64,000 bases of DNA from Bog-473 sp963800725 (GTDB lineage: Bacteria; Actinomycetota; Acidimicrobiia; Acidimicrobiales; RAAP-2): assembly GCA_963800725.1 (NCBI GenBank), contig CAWDCE010000017.1:62001-126000 (forward strand), read 5' to 3'. A model generated the notes under the pieces. It saw nothing but the letters and a program-made list of their open reading frames with translations, did not search any database and had not been told where the DNA came from. Of the stretch, positions 38,219 to 47,904 are shown piece by piece. The translations under genes and the position numbers were made by a program. Numbering within the stretch: the stretch's first letter is position 1; each line of letters starts with the position of its first letter.

Positions 38219-39261
38219 TTAGAGCGACAGTTCCGCCAGGATCGTCTCGAGATTCAGATCCACCACCGTCGGCACGGAGATCTGGCTGATGGCGAGGTCT
38301 GGGTCCTTGAGGCCATGCCCGGTCAGCACACAGACCACCTTGGCGCCTTCGGGCACACCGGTCTTGATGAGGCCCGCCACCGACGCCGCGGATGCGGCTT
38401 CACAAAAGACCGACTCTTGCTGGGCCAAGAACGTGTACGCGGCCAGGATCTCCTCGTCGCTCACCGCGGTGATGGAACCGCCCGACTCGCTCGCCGCAGC
38501 CGTCGCCGAATACCAACTGGCGGGATTGCCAATGCGGATGGCCGTGGCGATCGTGTCGGGTTCTTCGACGACGTGACCCAACACGATCGGCGCGGCTCCA
38601 GCGGCCTGGAAGCCGAGCATGCGCGGCAGCTTGGTGGAACGCCCGGCCTCTTTGTATTGAAGGTGGCCGCGCCAATACGCGGTGATGTTCCCTGCGTTCC
38701 CGACGGGAATGCAATGGATGTCGGGAGCGTCACCGAGCGTGTCGACGATCTCGAATGCTCCGGTCTTCTGCCCTTCGATGCGATGGGGATTGACCGAGTT
38801 CACCACCGTGATGGGCGCATGTTCGGGCAAATCGCGCACGATGGTGAGCGCCTGGTCGAAGTTGCCCCGCACCTGGAGAACCCGGGCTCCATGCACCAGC
38901 GCCTGAGCCAATTTCCCGAGCGCGATATGGCCCTCTGGTATCAAGACCACGCAGGTCAGCCCGGCCCGGGCGGCATACGCAGCCGCCGATGCCGACGTAT
39001 TGCCGGTCGAGGCGCACACGACGGCCTTGGCCCCCTCTTCGACCGCCTTGGAGATCGCCATCGTCATGCCGCGGTCCTTGAACGAACCGGTCGGGTTGGC
39101 GCCTTCGACCTTCAGCCACACCTCTGCGCCCATCGCGCGGAGAGGCGCGGGGCTGGGACCAGCGGAGTGGCGCCCTCGAGCAGGGTCACCACCGGAGCGT
39201 CGTCGCGCAAATCCAAGAACGAGCGGTACTCCTCCATGATGCCGCGCCATTGCGGTGGCAC
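38219..39261 (-). CDS. thrC: Threonine synthase, frameshifted in the N-terminal part
   Basis: About 346 residues. The PLP-lysine motif is NPTGSFKDRGM, and the phosphate-binding loop PVGNAGNITAYW is clear. The N-terminus in the correct frame begins PPQWRGIMEEYRSFLDL from GTG 39261, with TLLEGATPLVPAPRLS; indels near 39200 and 39140 shift it. It makes threonine from O-phosphohomoserine. It starts 2 nt after the hom stop. Confidence 0.92.
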
Positions 39262-39263
39262 CC

Positions 39264-40593
39264 TCAGCCCTCGTCTTCTTGCTCGCCCATGACGCGCAGC
39301 ACGCCACTGACCCGATCGACCGCGTTGAGGACGCGCAACTCGTCGATGGTGGCCAACAGGTCCCCCTCGCGCGCCACATGGGTCAAGAAGATGAGGCGGG
39401 CCTCATCGCCCAGTCCCACCTGCTCCATGGCGCGTATCGACACATCGTGATTGCCAAACACACTGGCCACGGCGGCCAGCACCCCGGTCGGTCCGCCACA
39501 TCCATACTGAGATAGAAGGCCGAACGAAGATCGGCCTGGGGCCGCACCGCCACACCGGAGCGTTTGGGCGCCGGTGCCGGCGCCCCGCTGCGCAGGTTAC
39601 GTGCCGCATCGATCAGATCGCCCAGGACCGCACTCGCGGTCGGCCGCCGCCCGCTCCTCGCCCATAAAGCATCAATTCCCCGCTGACCGCCCCCTCGACG
39701 AATACCGCGTTGAACTCGCCGCGCACCGATGCCAACGGGTGGGCCCGCGGCAGCATCGCCGGATGCACCCGGACGGAGATTTCCGGTCCGCCGTCGACCA
39801 ATTCGGCCACCGCCAAGAGCTTGACGGAATAGCCGAGACGATTGGCGTAGGAGACATCGGCGGCGCTGATGGCGCTGATGCCCTCGCGATGGACGTCCGC
39901 GTCGACCACGTCACTCCCGAAGGCCAACGCGGCGAGGATGGCCGCTTTGGCCGCGGCGTCGTGACCCTCCACGTCGGCGGCGGGATCGCGCTCGGCCAGA
40001 CCCAACTCTTGGGCCTCGGCCAGCGCGTCGGCGTAGTTACTGCCGTCGTCTTCCATACGGGTCAAGATGAAATTCGTGGTCCCGTTGACGATGCCCATCA
40101 CCCGCACGATCTGCTCACCGGCGAGGGACTGGCGCAACGGGCGGATGACCGGGATGGCACCACCGACCGCAGCCTCATAGAGGAGGTCGACGTTATGGTC
40201 GGCCGCCACCTCGGCCAATTCGGCACCGGCCGCGGCCAGAAGCGCTTTGTTACCCGAGACGACCGGCTTGCCTGCGCCGAGCGCCGCGGCGATCAGTTCC
40301 TTGGCGGGGTGGATGCCCCCGATCAGCTCGATCACGACGTCGACGTCGGGGCGGCCCACCAACGCGGCGGCGTCATCGGTCAAGAGTTCGGTCGGAACCA
40401 CCGCTGGACGGGGACGAGTGAGGTCGGAGACCGCGATGGCGACGAGCTCGAGGGTAAGACCCGATCGCTTCGCGATGTCATCGCCATGGGTCAACAACAG
40501 CTCGGCCAAGGCACCGCCGACGTTGCCGCAGCCCAACAGGGCGACGCGCACCGTCGACGAACCTGGGGGCGCCTGGGCGCCGTTGGCGGTCAT
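39264..40593 (-). CDS. hom: Homoserine dehydrogenase with C-terminal ACT domain, frameshifted
   Basis: About 442 residues. NAD(P) motif LLGCGNVGGALAELL, the IVNGTTNFILTRM segment and the EAQELGLAERDPAADVEGHD catalytic region are intact. Indels near 39640 and 39500 separate it from the ACT domain (GVLAAVASVFGNHDVSIRAMEQ), which usually confers threonine feedback. ATG 40593 follows lysA by 44 nt. lysA, hom and thrC form the aspartate-family operon. Confidence 0.93.
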
Positions 40594-40637
40594 GCGCACA
40601 CGGTACAGGGCGTCCGAGCGGGCCGGGGGAGGGCGCC

Positions 40638-41943
40638 TCACGAATCGAGCCGGGTCAGGTCGTCGACGGTCTCGCGCCGCACCACCACCCGCGCACTCCC
40701 GTCGGCCACGAACACGACGGCGGGTCGGGGCACCTTGTTGTAATTCGACGCCATGGCGTAGCCGTACGCCCCGGTGACCGGGGTCGCAATGATGTCACCG
40801 ACCCGCAGATCGTCGGGGACATAGCCGTCGGGGACGACCAGATCGCCGCTCTCGCAGTGCTTGCCGACGAGGCGGATCGGTCGCGGGCGACGGCGCACCC
40901 ACCGCCCGCGGCAAGAACGCCTCATACCCGCTGCCGTAGAGGACGGGCCGTGGGTTGTCGCTCATTCCGCCGTCGACACTCACATACGTGCGGATTCCCG
41001 GCAGCGTCTTGATGGTGCCGACGCTATAAAGCGTGATGCCGGCCGTCGCCACGATGCTCCGTCCGGGCTCCGCGCTGATGCGGGTGGCGGGGTCGACACC
41101 AACCCGCGTGCATGCGGCTCGCGTCGCATTCGCCCATTCATCGAGGGTGGGAGCCGACTCGCCGTTGATGTAGGGACCCCGAGGCCACCGCCCACCACCA
41201 GTTCGGGGAGGTCGAGTGGGGCAAAGAACGCGCCCAGCACCTCAGCCGCCTGTTCGAACGACGAGGCGTCGAAGACCTGGCTCCCGATGTCCGCGTGCAC
41301 GCCGACCAGTTCGACCGACGCCATGAGCTCGAGGGCGGCGACCGCCTCGGCGGCCGCCCCCGATGCCACCGAAAAGCCGAACTTCGAGTCCTCTTGTCCG
41401 GTGCGCACGAACTCGTGGGTGTGTGCCTCGACGCCGGGGGTGACCCGAACCAGGACCTTGGGCCGATCCACCGGCGCCGCGACTCGATCGAGCAACCGGC
41501 CAAGCCGGGAGATCTCGTCGAACGAGTCGACCACGATGCGGCCCACGCCACACTCGATGGCCATTGCCAATTCTTCTTCGGATTTGTTGTTCCCGTGCAA
41601 GACAAGGCGTTCGGGCGGCACGCCGGCACTGAGCGCCACGTGGAGTTCACCCCCCGATGCCACATCGAGGTGCATCCCCTCTTCGTGGGCGAGCCTTGCC
41701 ATTGCCCGGCACAAAAACGCCTTGGTCGCATAGGCCACACCGTCCCCCGGCGCGCACCGCCTCTCGACAGGCGCGGCGAAGGTGGTATTCGTCATAGACG
41801 AAGAGCGGAGTACCAAATTCGCCCGCCAGGTCCACCAGGTCGATCTCGCCGACACGCAGATGGCCGTTGTCGTCAACGGTCGAGGTCGCGGGAAGGAGGT
41901 CGCGCGACACCGGGTCGGTGGGCTGCGCAAGGTCTTGAGGCAT
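40638..41943 (-). CDS. lysA: Diaminopimelate decarboxylase, frameshifted
   Basis: About 434 residues over several frames, with shifts near 41750, 41170 and 40910. From ATG 41943 it reads to LFVYDEYHLRRACREAV; the PLP-lysine motif YATKAFL, then HGNNKSEEEL, and at the C-terminus YVSVDGGMSDNPRP, CESGD and TGAYGYAMASNYN. It makes lysine from meso-diaminopimelate. It is the first gene of lysA-hom-thrC and lies 81 nt from the divergent tRNA-Arg gene. Confidence 0.93.
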
Positions 41944-42023
41944 GGGATGCCACGATACGGCAGCCCACGGTGCCTCCGGGACCGCACCATCACCCCGCCG
42001 ACTACGATCGTCCCCCTGCTCTT

Positions 42024-42098
42024 GCCCCCGTAGCTCAGCGGATAGAGCACCGGCCTCCGGAGCCGGTGGCGCAGGTTCGAGTCCTGCCGGGGGCGCCA
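42024..42098 (+). tRNA. tRNA-Arg, anticodon CCG
   Basis: The acceptor stem GCCCCCG pairs with CGGGGGC and CCA is encoded. The anticodon arm CCGGC-CTCCGGA-GCCGG puts CCG at positions 34-36, and the T-arm GCAGG-TTCGAGT-CCTGC is canonical. It reads CGG codons. Genes 3' of it (42.3-48.9 kb) differ in character from the housekeeping block upstream. Confidence 0.96.
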
Positions 42099-42282
42099 AA
42101 TTTGGAATCCGTCGGGCGGGACCACGACGGGGCCGCAATCGGGTTGAATCACCCGAGCGAGGCAGAACCGCCACCTCGACGCGGCGAACCTCCTCTCGGT
42201 GGCCACCCGAGGCGGGTCGGCGTGCTTGGTCTGGATTCCGAACCGCTTGCCTTCGAGCGGACCTTCGGACCTTGCACGGTGG

Positions 42283-42846
42283 TCACGACAGCTGCGACGG
42301 ACGGTACGTGATGAGGACGTTGCCTGAGTCGAACCGCCGCACATGCAGCAGGGTGAGCGAGAGGCGATCGTGCAAATCCTCGAATAGGGACCGCCCCTGG
42401 CCGAGCACGATCGGGAAGATCATGATCCGGAGCTCGTCGAGGACACCGGCCTTCGCCAAGCCGGCGGTGAGGTGCGCACTTCCGATCACCAGCAGTTCCT
42501 TGCCCGTAGCGGCTTTCAGCTCTCTCACGTGTTCGATCGCCCCACCTTGCACGACGGTGGTCCCTGACCAGCCCGCCCCTCGGAGCGTTCTGGAGAAGAC
42601 GAGCTTCTCCTTGGCGTTCATCCGCGTGGTCATTTCGGGGTCATTGACCATGGCCTGCTCTGTCGGCCAGTAAGCGGCCATGTGCTCATAGGTGGCACGC
42701 CCGAAGGCGATTGCGTCTGCCTCATCGAGTTGCCGGGCGGCAAAGTCGTGGAACTCGGCGTCAACGTTCGGCCAATCGAGTTCACCGCTTGGACCTTCGT
42801 AAAAGCCGTCGAGGCTGATGAAGATGAACGATGCCACTGTCCCCAT
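42283..42846 (-). CDS. Dihydrofolate reductase-like / RibD C-terminal domain protein
   Basis: 187 residues. Starts FIFISLDGFYEGPSGELDW and has FGRATYEHMAAYWP and LLVIGSAHLTAGLAKAGVLDELR, the hallmarks of the stand-alone RibD_C family common in actinobacteria. These are NADPH-dependent reductases of uncertain substrate; a true folate role is unlikely. Single gene, intact frame. Confidence 0.85.
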   Translation of the reverse strand: MGTVASFIFISLDGFYEGPSGELDWPNVDAEFHDFAARQLDEADAIAFGRATYEHMAAYWPTEQAMVNDPEMTTRMNAKEKLVFSRTLRGAGWSGTTVVQGGAIEHVRELKAATGKELLVIGSAHLTAGLAKAGVLDELRIMIFPIVLGQGRSLFEDLHDRLSLTLLHVRRFDSGNVLITYRPSQLS

Positions 42847-42986
42847 TCGATTGTCCTCCCCGGTGGGTCAACTGCCACTCGATACCTGCCCGAGCCACGG
42901 TCTTTGCGATCGTAGAGCCCGGAGTGACATCTCATTGAAGCCATTGGTCATGCGGACTCGCCTCGATCGCTCGAGATCAACGAGTC

Positions 42987-43559
42987 TCAGGAGGCAGTTA
43001 TCGTCGCCGCCAGCGCCATCCGATGGTCCTTTGCCCACGGCGGACCGAGCGTCTGGCGTGGACCGTGGAGCACTTCGTGCGCCCGATCACCCAAAATGCG
43101 CCCTGCTTCGGCTTCCACGTGCTTGGCGTTGTACATGCTGACGTGCGAGCCGCGTTCTTGGGCGAGCCGGGCCAACACCTTGGAATACATCACCGAGTCG
43201 GCCCGGCTCTCGTACGGCGGTCGGCGTTGGGTGGCGATGTCTTGTGGGAAGTTCGCTGGCCACGCTCGAAGGGCCATCAACGTGATCGGCTCATGCGCAG
43301 CACTCTCAAGTTCGTTCAGTGCCACCGACGCCATCCGCACGATCGACGCCCGAACGTCCATGACCAACGCTGCGAGCGCGTCATCATCGAGAGGGACACC
43401 GGATCCATGGAGCGCGTGGGTCCCGCCCTCGTGATGGATAGGTGCAGCCACCAGACCAGGCTCGATCAACTCGATCCGCCGACGGTCGACCACCTCATTG
43501 AATGACGATGCCATCACTGCGACCGCCCAGCCGAAATGATGTGCGATACCGACTCGCAT
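42987..43559 (-). CDS. Conserved hypothetical protein
   Basis: 190 residues from ATG 43559. It begins MRVGIAHHFGWAVAVMASS and contains RRIELIEPGLVAAPIHHEGG, YESRADSVMYSKVLARLA and GPPWAKDHRMALAATI. I recognise the pattern as a conserved actinobacterial protein of unknown function and can name no domain. Several conserved His, Asp and Glu residues suggest an enzyme. The frame is intact and no signal peptide is present. Confidence 0.65.
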   Translation of the reverse strand: MRVGIAHHFGWAVAVMASSFNEVVDRRRIELIEPGLVAAPIHHEGGTHALHGSGVPLDDDALAALVMDVRASIVRMASVALNELESAAHEPITLMALRAWPANFPQDIATQRRPPYESRADSVMYSKVLARLAQERGSHVSMYNAKHVEAEAGRILGDRAHEVLHGPRQTLGPPWAKDHRMALAATITAS

Positions 43560-43833
43560 TCCACAGATCTTGCCACTCCGTCGCACCATCGAGATTGCCA
43601 ACTTCGATGGAGTAGGGGCTGGTTTCCGAAGAGAAGATGCCCGTCCAACACGTCGTGCTTGCCCCGGGCGAGGCACCAGAACTCGACTCGTGGCGGGATT
43701 GTGGTACTCAGGTCGCCAACAAGAACCAAGGCGAGCTCCGGTTCGACTAAATGGTTCTCGATACCGCGCCAGCAAGTGCCCGGAGGTGGACGGAGGGGCT
43801 CGGGTAGTTACGATCACCTCGTGTGGGCGCGCA

Positions 43834-44055
43834 ATGAGTGAGGTGTTGAGGAACGCCGTTCTCGACGGTGGTCCTTTGGACGGGAGAACCCATCACGTCG
43901 AACCCGACACCACCGAACTTCTCGTCGTGATGCATGACGGCGCCAGGCACCGCTACCTCGCCACCCGCAAGGTCCAGGCCTTGCCCGATGGGCGTGTGGT
44001 GCCCGTCTATGCCTATGACGGGCGGGACTACCCGCTACGTTCATCGGGAACTTGA
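43834..44055 (+). CDS. Small hypothetical protein
   Basis: 73 residues from ATG 43834. A beta-rich protein with NAVLDGGPLDGRTHHVEPDT, which resembles short phage- and actinobacterium-borne proteins beginning with a GGP-DG motif. Function unknown. It is divergent from the 190-residue hypothetical gene. Confidence 0.5.
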   Translation: MSEVLRNAVLDGGPLDGRTHHVEPDTTELLVVMHDGARHRYLATRKVQALPDGRVVPVYAYDGRDYPLRSSGT

Positions 44056-44112
44056 GTCACCATCGGACCTTCCCCGTCCATTGTTCGAGGCCTTGACGAC
44101 AAGCGGTGCGAG

Positions 44113-45551
44113 TCACTCAACGCGTGAGGGCCTGCACCGTTGAGGCGACGCGTTGGCGAACCCGAGGCCGGTCCTTCCTGCGCCGAGAAGCCACTGACCT
44201 GAACCCAAAGGGCCTTGAATCAGCTGGGAGTGGGAACGGCCAGCTCCATGTGCCGCGAGGAACCACTGAGAGGCCAAAGACCCCACCGCATCGAGGGCTC
44301 CTGGTTCCTCAAAGAGGTGGGTGGCTCCGGGAACCACGGACAACCGGTTTGGGCAGCGGAGCTGCTGTTGCACGTGATGATTGAGCTCGAGCACCACCTC
44401 ATCGTCCCCTCCCACAATGAGCAGTGTGGGTGCGCGCACCTCTGGCAACATCGGTCCGGCAAGGTCTGGACGCCCACCCCGTGAGACCACCGCGGCGATA
44501 TCGCTCCCCGGTTCGCGGCTGCCCACAGTGCGGCGGCGGCTCCGGTGCTGGCCCCGAAATAACCGACCGCCAACGAGGACAACTCCGATTGAGCCCGCAC
44601 CCACCTCGTCACGTCCCCCAATCGCTCAGCGAGGAGTCTGATGTCGAAGACGACTGACCGATCCACCTCTTCTTCGGTCGTGAGCAGGTCGAAGAGGAGC
44701 GTCGCAAATCCCGACTCGTTGAGCGATGCGGCAACACGCTGATTCCGCGAGCTCTGTCGGCTGCTCCCGCTCCCGTGGGCGAAAATGACGATGCCCTTTT
44801 CTGATTTGGGCACCGTCAAGTGTCCGGCGAGGCGAACCGCACCCGCAACCACTTCAATCTCCTCATCGTGGGCCTCGGGATCTTCCTGCGTCAGCGCCGC
44901 GGAGGTTGTGCGACTCGCGGCGCGCTTGAGGAGATTCATCACCTCCTCATCCGATGTCTGCGAAAAGTCTCGGTACCACTCGCCTACCCCATAGAACCAT
45001 TCGGGCGACTCGAGCGCGACCACCTCGTCGCAGACCCGAGCTAGATCTGCAATTGCCGAAGTTGGCGCGACAGGTACCGCCATGATGACCCGGGTCGCGC
45101 CCTGAGCCCGAGCGACGGAACACGCCGCCATCGCGGTTGAGCCCGTGGCGACGCCATCGTCGACGACCAACGCCGTACGACCCCGCAGGTCCGCGCGCTG
45201 ACGATCGCCGCGGTAGCGCCTGGCTCGGCGCTCAAGTTCCACCTTCTCCTTCTGCTCGACTTGTGCAAAGGCCTGCGCATCGATGCGGGCTGAGCGCACC
45301 ACCTCGTCGTTTTCGATACGAACGCCCCCTTCGCCGATCGCCCCCATGGCAAGCTCGGGATGAAAAGGGACACCCAGCTTGCGCACGATGATGACGTCGA
45401 GCGCGAGTCCGAGCACCTGGGCGACTTCGAAGGCGACCGGAACACCACCGCGTGGGAGTCCGAGCACGACGGCATCATCGAGGTTCAAACCGCGTTGGAC
45501 CAGGAGCGCTGCCAGTCGCCTCCCTGCTTCTGCTCGGTCGTGGAACGGCAT
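44113..45551 (-). CDS. Phosphoribosyltransferase fused to dienelactone-hydrolase-like alpha/beta hydrolase, one frameshift
   Basis: About 478 residues. Residues 1-210 are a type I PRTase (GLPRGGVPVAFEVA; PRPP loop LVVDDGVATGSTAMA). Residues ~235-450 are an alpha/beta hydrolase: IVIFAHGSGSSRQSSRNQ oxyanion region, nucleophile elbow YFGASTGAAAALWAA, then, after a shift near 44510, LLIVGGDDEVVLELN (Asp) and GATHLFEEPG (His). ATG 45551 is chosen over ATG 45596 because GGAGG lies five bases before it. The reaction of the fusion is unknown. It is divergent from an erythromycin-esterase family gene, a combination I believe recurs in bacteria. The stop at 44113 gives a slightly long tail, so the true end may be earlier. 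Confidence 0.8.
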
Positions 45552-45720
45552 CACCACCTCCGCGGTGTCGCATGCAGTGTCCACCCAAACGGCCATCTCG
45601 GCTAGGGGACAAGGTCCTTGTTGGCAGGCCCGCAGGTCAGCGCCGCTTCGGAGGGGCCGCAGTGACCAAATTCGAGGAAGACAATACTCTTGGGCCTGAC
45701 AAAGGGGACCTTGTTCTCTG

Positions 45721-47088
45721 TTGCCCGCTGCGGGTACTGCTCAAACTGTCGTTGTGGTCGACACACTGAGTTCGGCAGCTCTCGGGAAGCACCTCCACAC
45801 GATTTCGGGGTCACGTGACGACTTTGATGGGCTCATCGAGTCCGTCGCCAAGAAGCGATTCGTCCTTATTGGCGAGGCGTCGCACGGGACTCACGAGTTC
45901 TATCGAGAACACGCTCGCATCACCCGACACCTCATCGACCATTGCGGATTTACCGCAGTTGCTGTCGAAGCCGACTGGCCGGACGCGTACCGGGTGAACC
46001 GCTACGTCCTCGGACTCTCTGTGGACCCTGACGCCGATGCGGCACTCTCTGACTTCCGTCGCTTTCCGGCATGGATGTGGCGCAACACTGATGTGCAATC
46101 GTTTGTGCAGTGGTTGCGGGCGCGCAACGACGCCCAGTCCGCTCCGGCCCGCAAAGCGCGCTTCTATGGCTTGGATCTCTACAGCCTGCGGGCATCCATC
46201 GAGGCCGTCGTGCAGTACCTCGACAGGATCGATCCCGACGAGGCCGGACGTGCGAGAGCGAGATACTCGTGCTTCGATCATTTAGGGGCCGATGGTCAGG
46301 CGTATGGCTATGCCCTCGCGTATCAGCGCGCGATCCCTTGCGAGAACGAGGTCGTCACCCAGCTGATCGAGCTGCGGCGCAAGGCCGAGGGCTACCTGCG
46401 CCGTGACGGCTGGGTGGCCGACGACGAGTACTTCTACGCTGAGCAGAACGCGCTCCTCGTCAAGGACGCAGAGGAGTACTACCACCAGATGTACCGGGCC
46501 GACGTGTCATCGTGGAACCTGCGAGACCGCCACATGGCCGCCACTCTCGATGCGCTGGCCGAACATCTCAGCCGGCAATTCGGGAGCACGAAGGTCGTCA
46601 TCTGGGAACACAACTCGCACATTGGCGATGCCCGGTGCACCGAAATGAGTGACCGCGGGGAATTCAACGTCGGCCAACTGGCCCGGCAGCGCTACGGGAA
46701 TGACTGCGCCCTCATTGGCTTCACCACCTATGAGGGCACCGTCACCGCCTCGTCGGATTGGGGTGGCCCAGCCGAGCGAAAGCGGGTCCGTCCCGGCCTG
46801 AGCGCAAGTCACGAGTCCCTTCTCCACACGACCAATGCTCAACGATTCTGGATGGACCTCACCCAGCCGAGCGTGCACGAAGTGATGAGTGTCCCCCGTC
46901 TCGAGCGCGCCATCGGAGTCATCTATCGCCCTCAGACCGAACGAGGCAGCCACTACTTCGAGGCCCGCCTGGGAGATCAATTCGATGCATTGATCCATCT
47001 CGATCACACCACGGCTCTCGAGCCCTTGGAGAGGACGTCGCTGTGGGACGCCGGCGAGCCACCGGAGACCTACCCTTCGGGCATCTGA
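45721..47088 (+). CDS. Erythromycin esterase superfamily protein (EreA/YbfO-like)
   Basis: 455 residues, intact. Family motifs are LIGEASHGTHEFY, AVEADWPDAYRVNRYV, WMWRNTDVQSFVQWLRA and VIWEHNSHIGDAR, carrying the conserved His and Glu residues of the EreA/SuccinoEre fold. A few members hydrolyse the macrolide lactone, but most have unknown substrates, so antibiotic resistance should not be assumed. Start is TTG 45721; GTG 45754 is an alternative. Divergent from the PRTase-hydrolase fusion across 169 nt. Confidence 0.85.
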   Translation: MPAAGTAQTVVVVDTLSSAALGKHLHTISGSRDDFDGLIESVAKKRFVLIGEASHGTHEFYREHARITRHLIDHCGFTAVAVEADWPDAYRVNRYVLGLSVDPDADAALSDFRRFPAWMWRNTDVQSFVQWLRARNDAQSAPARKARFYGLDLYSLRASIEAVVQYLDRIDPDEAGRARARYSCFDHLGADGQAYGYALAYQRAIPCENEVVTQLIELRRKAEGYLRRDGWVADDEYFYAEQNALLVKDAEEYYHQMYRADVSSWNLRDRHMAATLDALAEHLSRQFGSTKVVIWEHNSHIGDARCTEMSDRGEFNVGQLARQRYGNDCALIGFTTYEGTVTASSDWGGPAERKRVRPGLSASHESLLHTTNAQRFWMDLTQPSVHEVMSVPRLERAIGVIYRPQTERGSHYFEARLGDQFDALIHLDHTTALEPLERTSLWDAGEPPETYPSGI

Positions 47089-47288
47089 GGCGGTACTTGC
47101 TCGGGAATTCCCAGGCTCCCAGGGCATGATCTGGCGCTGGAGGACCCGCCTCGGTAAGCGCATGCACCAGGGTGCGGAGCCATTCTTGACAAACCTGACC
47201 GTTTAAGTCATATTTAGATCGCTCGTCGGTCGCCGGGGTTGCCGCCATCCCAGCATCCGCCGGACCGAAAGCCACGGAGAGGACGAGG

Positions 47289-47705
47289 ATGACCCAGACG
47301 CAGATCGACCGGACCTACGAACTTTTCGATTCTCTGACCCAAGGCGCGGTCGAGCATTTTCTCTCGGGGTGTGCCGAAGACCTCTACGTCACCGTGCGCG
47401 GGACGGATCCGACAACCACCTACGTTTCGAAATCCGAGATCGCTGATTGGTACCAGTCGATGGAATCTCTGGCGGGACCCGTGCTGAATACCGCCGTAGA
47501 GGTGGTGCAGTGCCAGGGCAAGAAGAGCGTGGTGGTCGTGCACTACGAATTCGAGCGCGACGGCATCGATCACGCCTTCGCCATGGTGCACCTGTGCTCG
47601 TTCCGCGGCTCGAAAATCGCATCATGGACGACCTTTCCACTGAATCTTCCCGACTTTGCCCGGGCACTCGGCATCAGGCGTTCGGTCACACCCCAACTGG
47701 TGTAG
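47289..47705 (+). CDS. SnoaL-like (NTF2-fold) protein
   Basis: 138 residues. N-terminal helix (TYELFDSLTQGAVEHFLSG) then an alternating beta pattern with TAVEVVQCQGKKSVVVVHYEFERDG, fitting the SnoaL/ketosteroid-isomerase-like fold. Such proteins are small enzymes or ligand-binding domains; the substrate is unknown. Single gene. Confidence 0.65.
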   Translation: MTQTQIDRTYELFDSLTQGAVEHFLSGCAEDLYVTVRGTDPTTTYVSKSEIADWYQSMESLAGPVLNTAVEVVQCQGKKSVVVVHYEFERDGIDHAFAMVHLCSFRGSKIASWTTFPLNLPDFARALGIRRSVTPQLV

Positions 47706-47904
47706 CAATCTCCGATCCGTAGTACCCGGGCGCGGCCGTCGGCCCGACAGTTCCACCCGGTTTCACCAACCACGGTTGAAGTGGTCGTGACCTCCACTTA
47801 GCATTGTCACTGGTGGGTTCTCAAACATTCGGTCGAATTCCGTCCGCTCTCGTCAACATGGCTCGGCGGGCCGAGCCTCTTGTCGCACGTGTGTTGCTGG
47901 GGGC

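Noticed and set aside
38013..38222. Open frame of 69 codons upstream of rho on the plus strand
   Set aside because: It overlaps the likely rho promoter and leader, has no recognisable family, and ends inside the thrC 3' end; best explained as chance in GC-rich DNA.
42024..42282. Prophage or integrative element attachment at tRNA-Arg
   Set aside because: No integrase gene and no second copy of the tRNA 3' end were found in the window.
45721..47088. Macrolide resistance gene
   Set aside because: Only a small part of the erythromycin-esterase superfamily acts on macrolides; nothing here singles out that activity.
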